A model generated the notes under the pieces. It saw only the letters and a program-made list of their open reading frames with translations. It ran no database searches and was not told the origin of the DNA. From contig SLAD01000140.1 of NCBI GenBank assembly GCA_007126995.1, positions 1 through 6,023 of the forward strand: a stretch of 6,023 bases of DNA. The letters are read 5' to 3'. Each line of letters begins with the position of its first letter. Position 1 is the first letter of the stretch. Positions 5,883 to 6,023 of this stretch are shown here, in pieces. The position numbers and the translations under genes were made by a program. This stretch comes from Kiritimatiellia bacterium. Lineage in GTDB: Bacteria > Verrucomicrobiota > Kiritimatiellia > SLAD01.

Positions 5883-5957
5883 GCGAGCGTAGCTCAGTGG
5901 TAGAGCTCCACCTTGCCAAGGTGGCTGTCGTGAGTTCGAATCTCATCGCTCGCCCCA
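5883..5957 (+). tRNA. tRNA-Gly (anticodon GCC), CCA encoded
   Basis: A complete cloverleaf. The acceptor stem is GCGAGCG (5883-5889) with CGCTCGC (5947-5953), followed by T8-A9. The D stem is GCTC/GAGC with loop AGTGGTA. The anticodon stem is CCACC/GGTGG with loop TTGCCAA, anticodon GCC at 5915-5917. The variable region has five bases (CTGTC). The T arm is GTGAG/CTCAT with loop TTCGAAT and one terminal G-U pair. CCA is encoded at 5955-5957. This anticodon reads GGC and GGU. The discriminator base is C5954 rather than the U usual in bacterial glycine tRNAs, and G5882 just before the 5' end could pair with it. Confidence 0.96.
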
Positions 5958-5965
5958 TTTTCCCC

Positions 5966-5985
5966 CTTCTTCAAAGATGAAGTTT
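5966..5985 (+). terminator. Weak candidate terminator after tRNA-Gly
   Basis: CTTCTTC (5966-5972) and GATGAAG (5976-5982) can form a stem of four pairs, a T-T mismatch and two pairs, with an AAA loop, followed by only three T. It is the only hairpin I see just downstream of the tRNA and is poor by intrinsic-terminator standards. Confidence 0.25.
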
Positions 5986-6008
5986 GCCCTCGGCTGATCC
6001 AGCACGTT

Positions 6009-6023
6009 TTCCAATCATTGGAA
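6009..6023. repeat. Perfect 7-1-7 palindrome at the window end
   Basis: TTCCAAT (6009-6015), a central C, and ATTGGAA (6017-6023) form an exact inverted repeat. Two more T precede it at 6007-6008, so the symmetry may continue past the edge. The central spacer of one base and AT-rich arms look more like a binding site for a dimeric regulator, or a dispersed intergenic palindrome, than an RNA hairpin. It could be an operator for the next gene, which is outside the window. Confidence 0.5.

Noticed and set aside
5883..5957. tRNA gene plus nearby palindrome as a mobile-element attachment site
   Set aside because: No integrase gene and no direct repeat of the tRNA 3' end are present in the window; the palindrome shares no sequence with the tRNA.
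5551..5958. Open frame on the - strand running from the tRNA into the M50-like gene
   Set aside because: Its start lies inside the tRNA-Gly antisense and the rest is opposite a good membrane-protein gene. Proteins beginning like this are common mis-annotations of tRNA antisense.

Overview
The window is about 6 kb of compact, GC-rich bacterial chromosome carrying mostly cell-envelope genes and a few translation genes. A lipoprotein of the LptE type, an LPS-kinase-like protein and a BamD-like TPR protein all imply an organism with an LPS-bearing outer membrane. The style of the LptE protein and its position between a BamD-like TPR gene and rpsT remind me of the PVC group (Verrucomicrobiota or Kiritimatiellota). 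That placement is from memory and only moderately confident.

Left part, + strand (1-1778): the 3' part of a multi-pass glycosyltransferase (GT39/PMT-like) overlaps by 4 nt (ATGA) a NodB-type polysaccharide deacetylase. The two are probably co-translated and act on surface polysaccharide. A sigma70-like promoter (TTGACC-N17-TATTGT) overlaps the deacetylase stop codon and should start the next unit.

Middle (1860-3688): a secreted TPR protein (BamD/YfiO-like but with no lipobox) overlaps by 8 nt a lipoprotein of the LptE type. Together they look like an outer-membrane biogenesis pair. They converge on rpsT (ribosomal protein S20, - strand) across a shared bidirectional hairpin terminator. rpsT has a good promoter (TTGACA-N16-TAGTAT) and a leader of about 99 nt that could fold into a stem at its 5' end.

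Right part (3851-5957, + strand): divergent from rpsT is a protein with an LPS-kinase-like C-terminal domain. Its N-terminal 150 residues look like a decayed second kinase C-lobe. It overlaps by 13 nt a polytopic membrane protein with an HExxH metalloprotease motif of the M50 kind. A tRNA-Gly(GCC) with a near-consensus promoter follows; it encodes its CCA and has an unusual C73 discriminator that can pair with G-1. The window ends in a perfect 7-1-7 palindrome.

I see no CRISPR array, insertion sequence, prophage or clear defence system. The least ordinary items are the tandem-kinase architecture with its coupled M50-like gene, the rpsT leader, the tRNA discriminator and the terminal palindrome.
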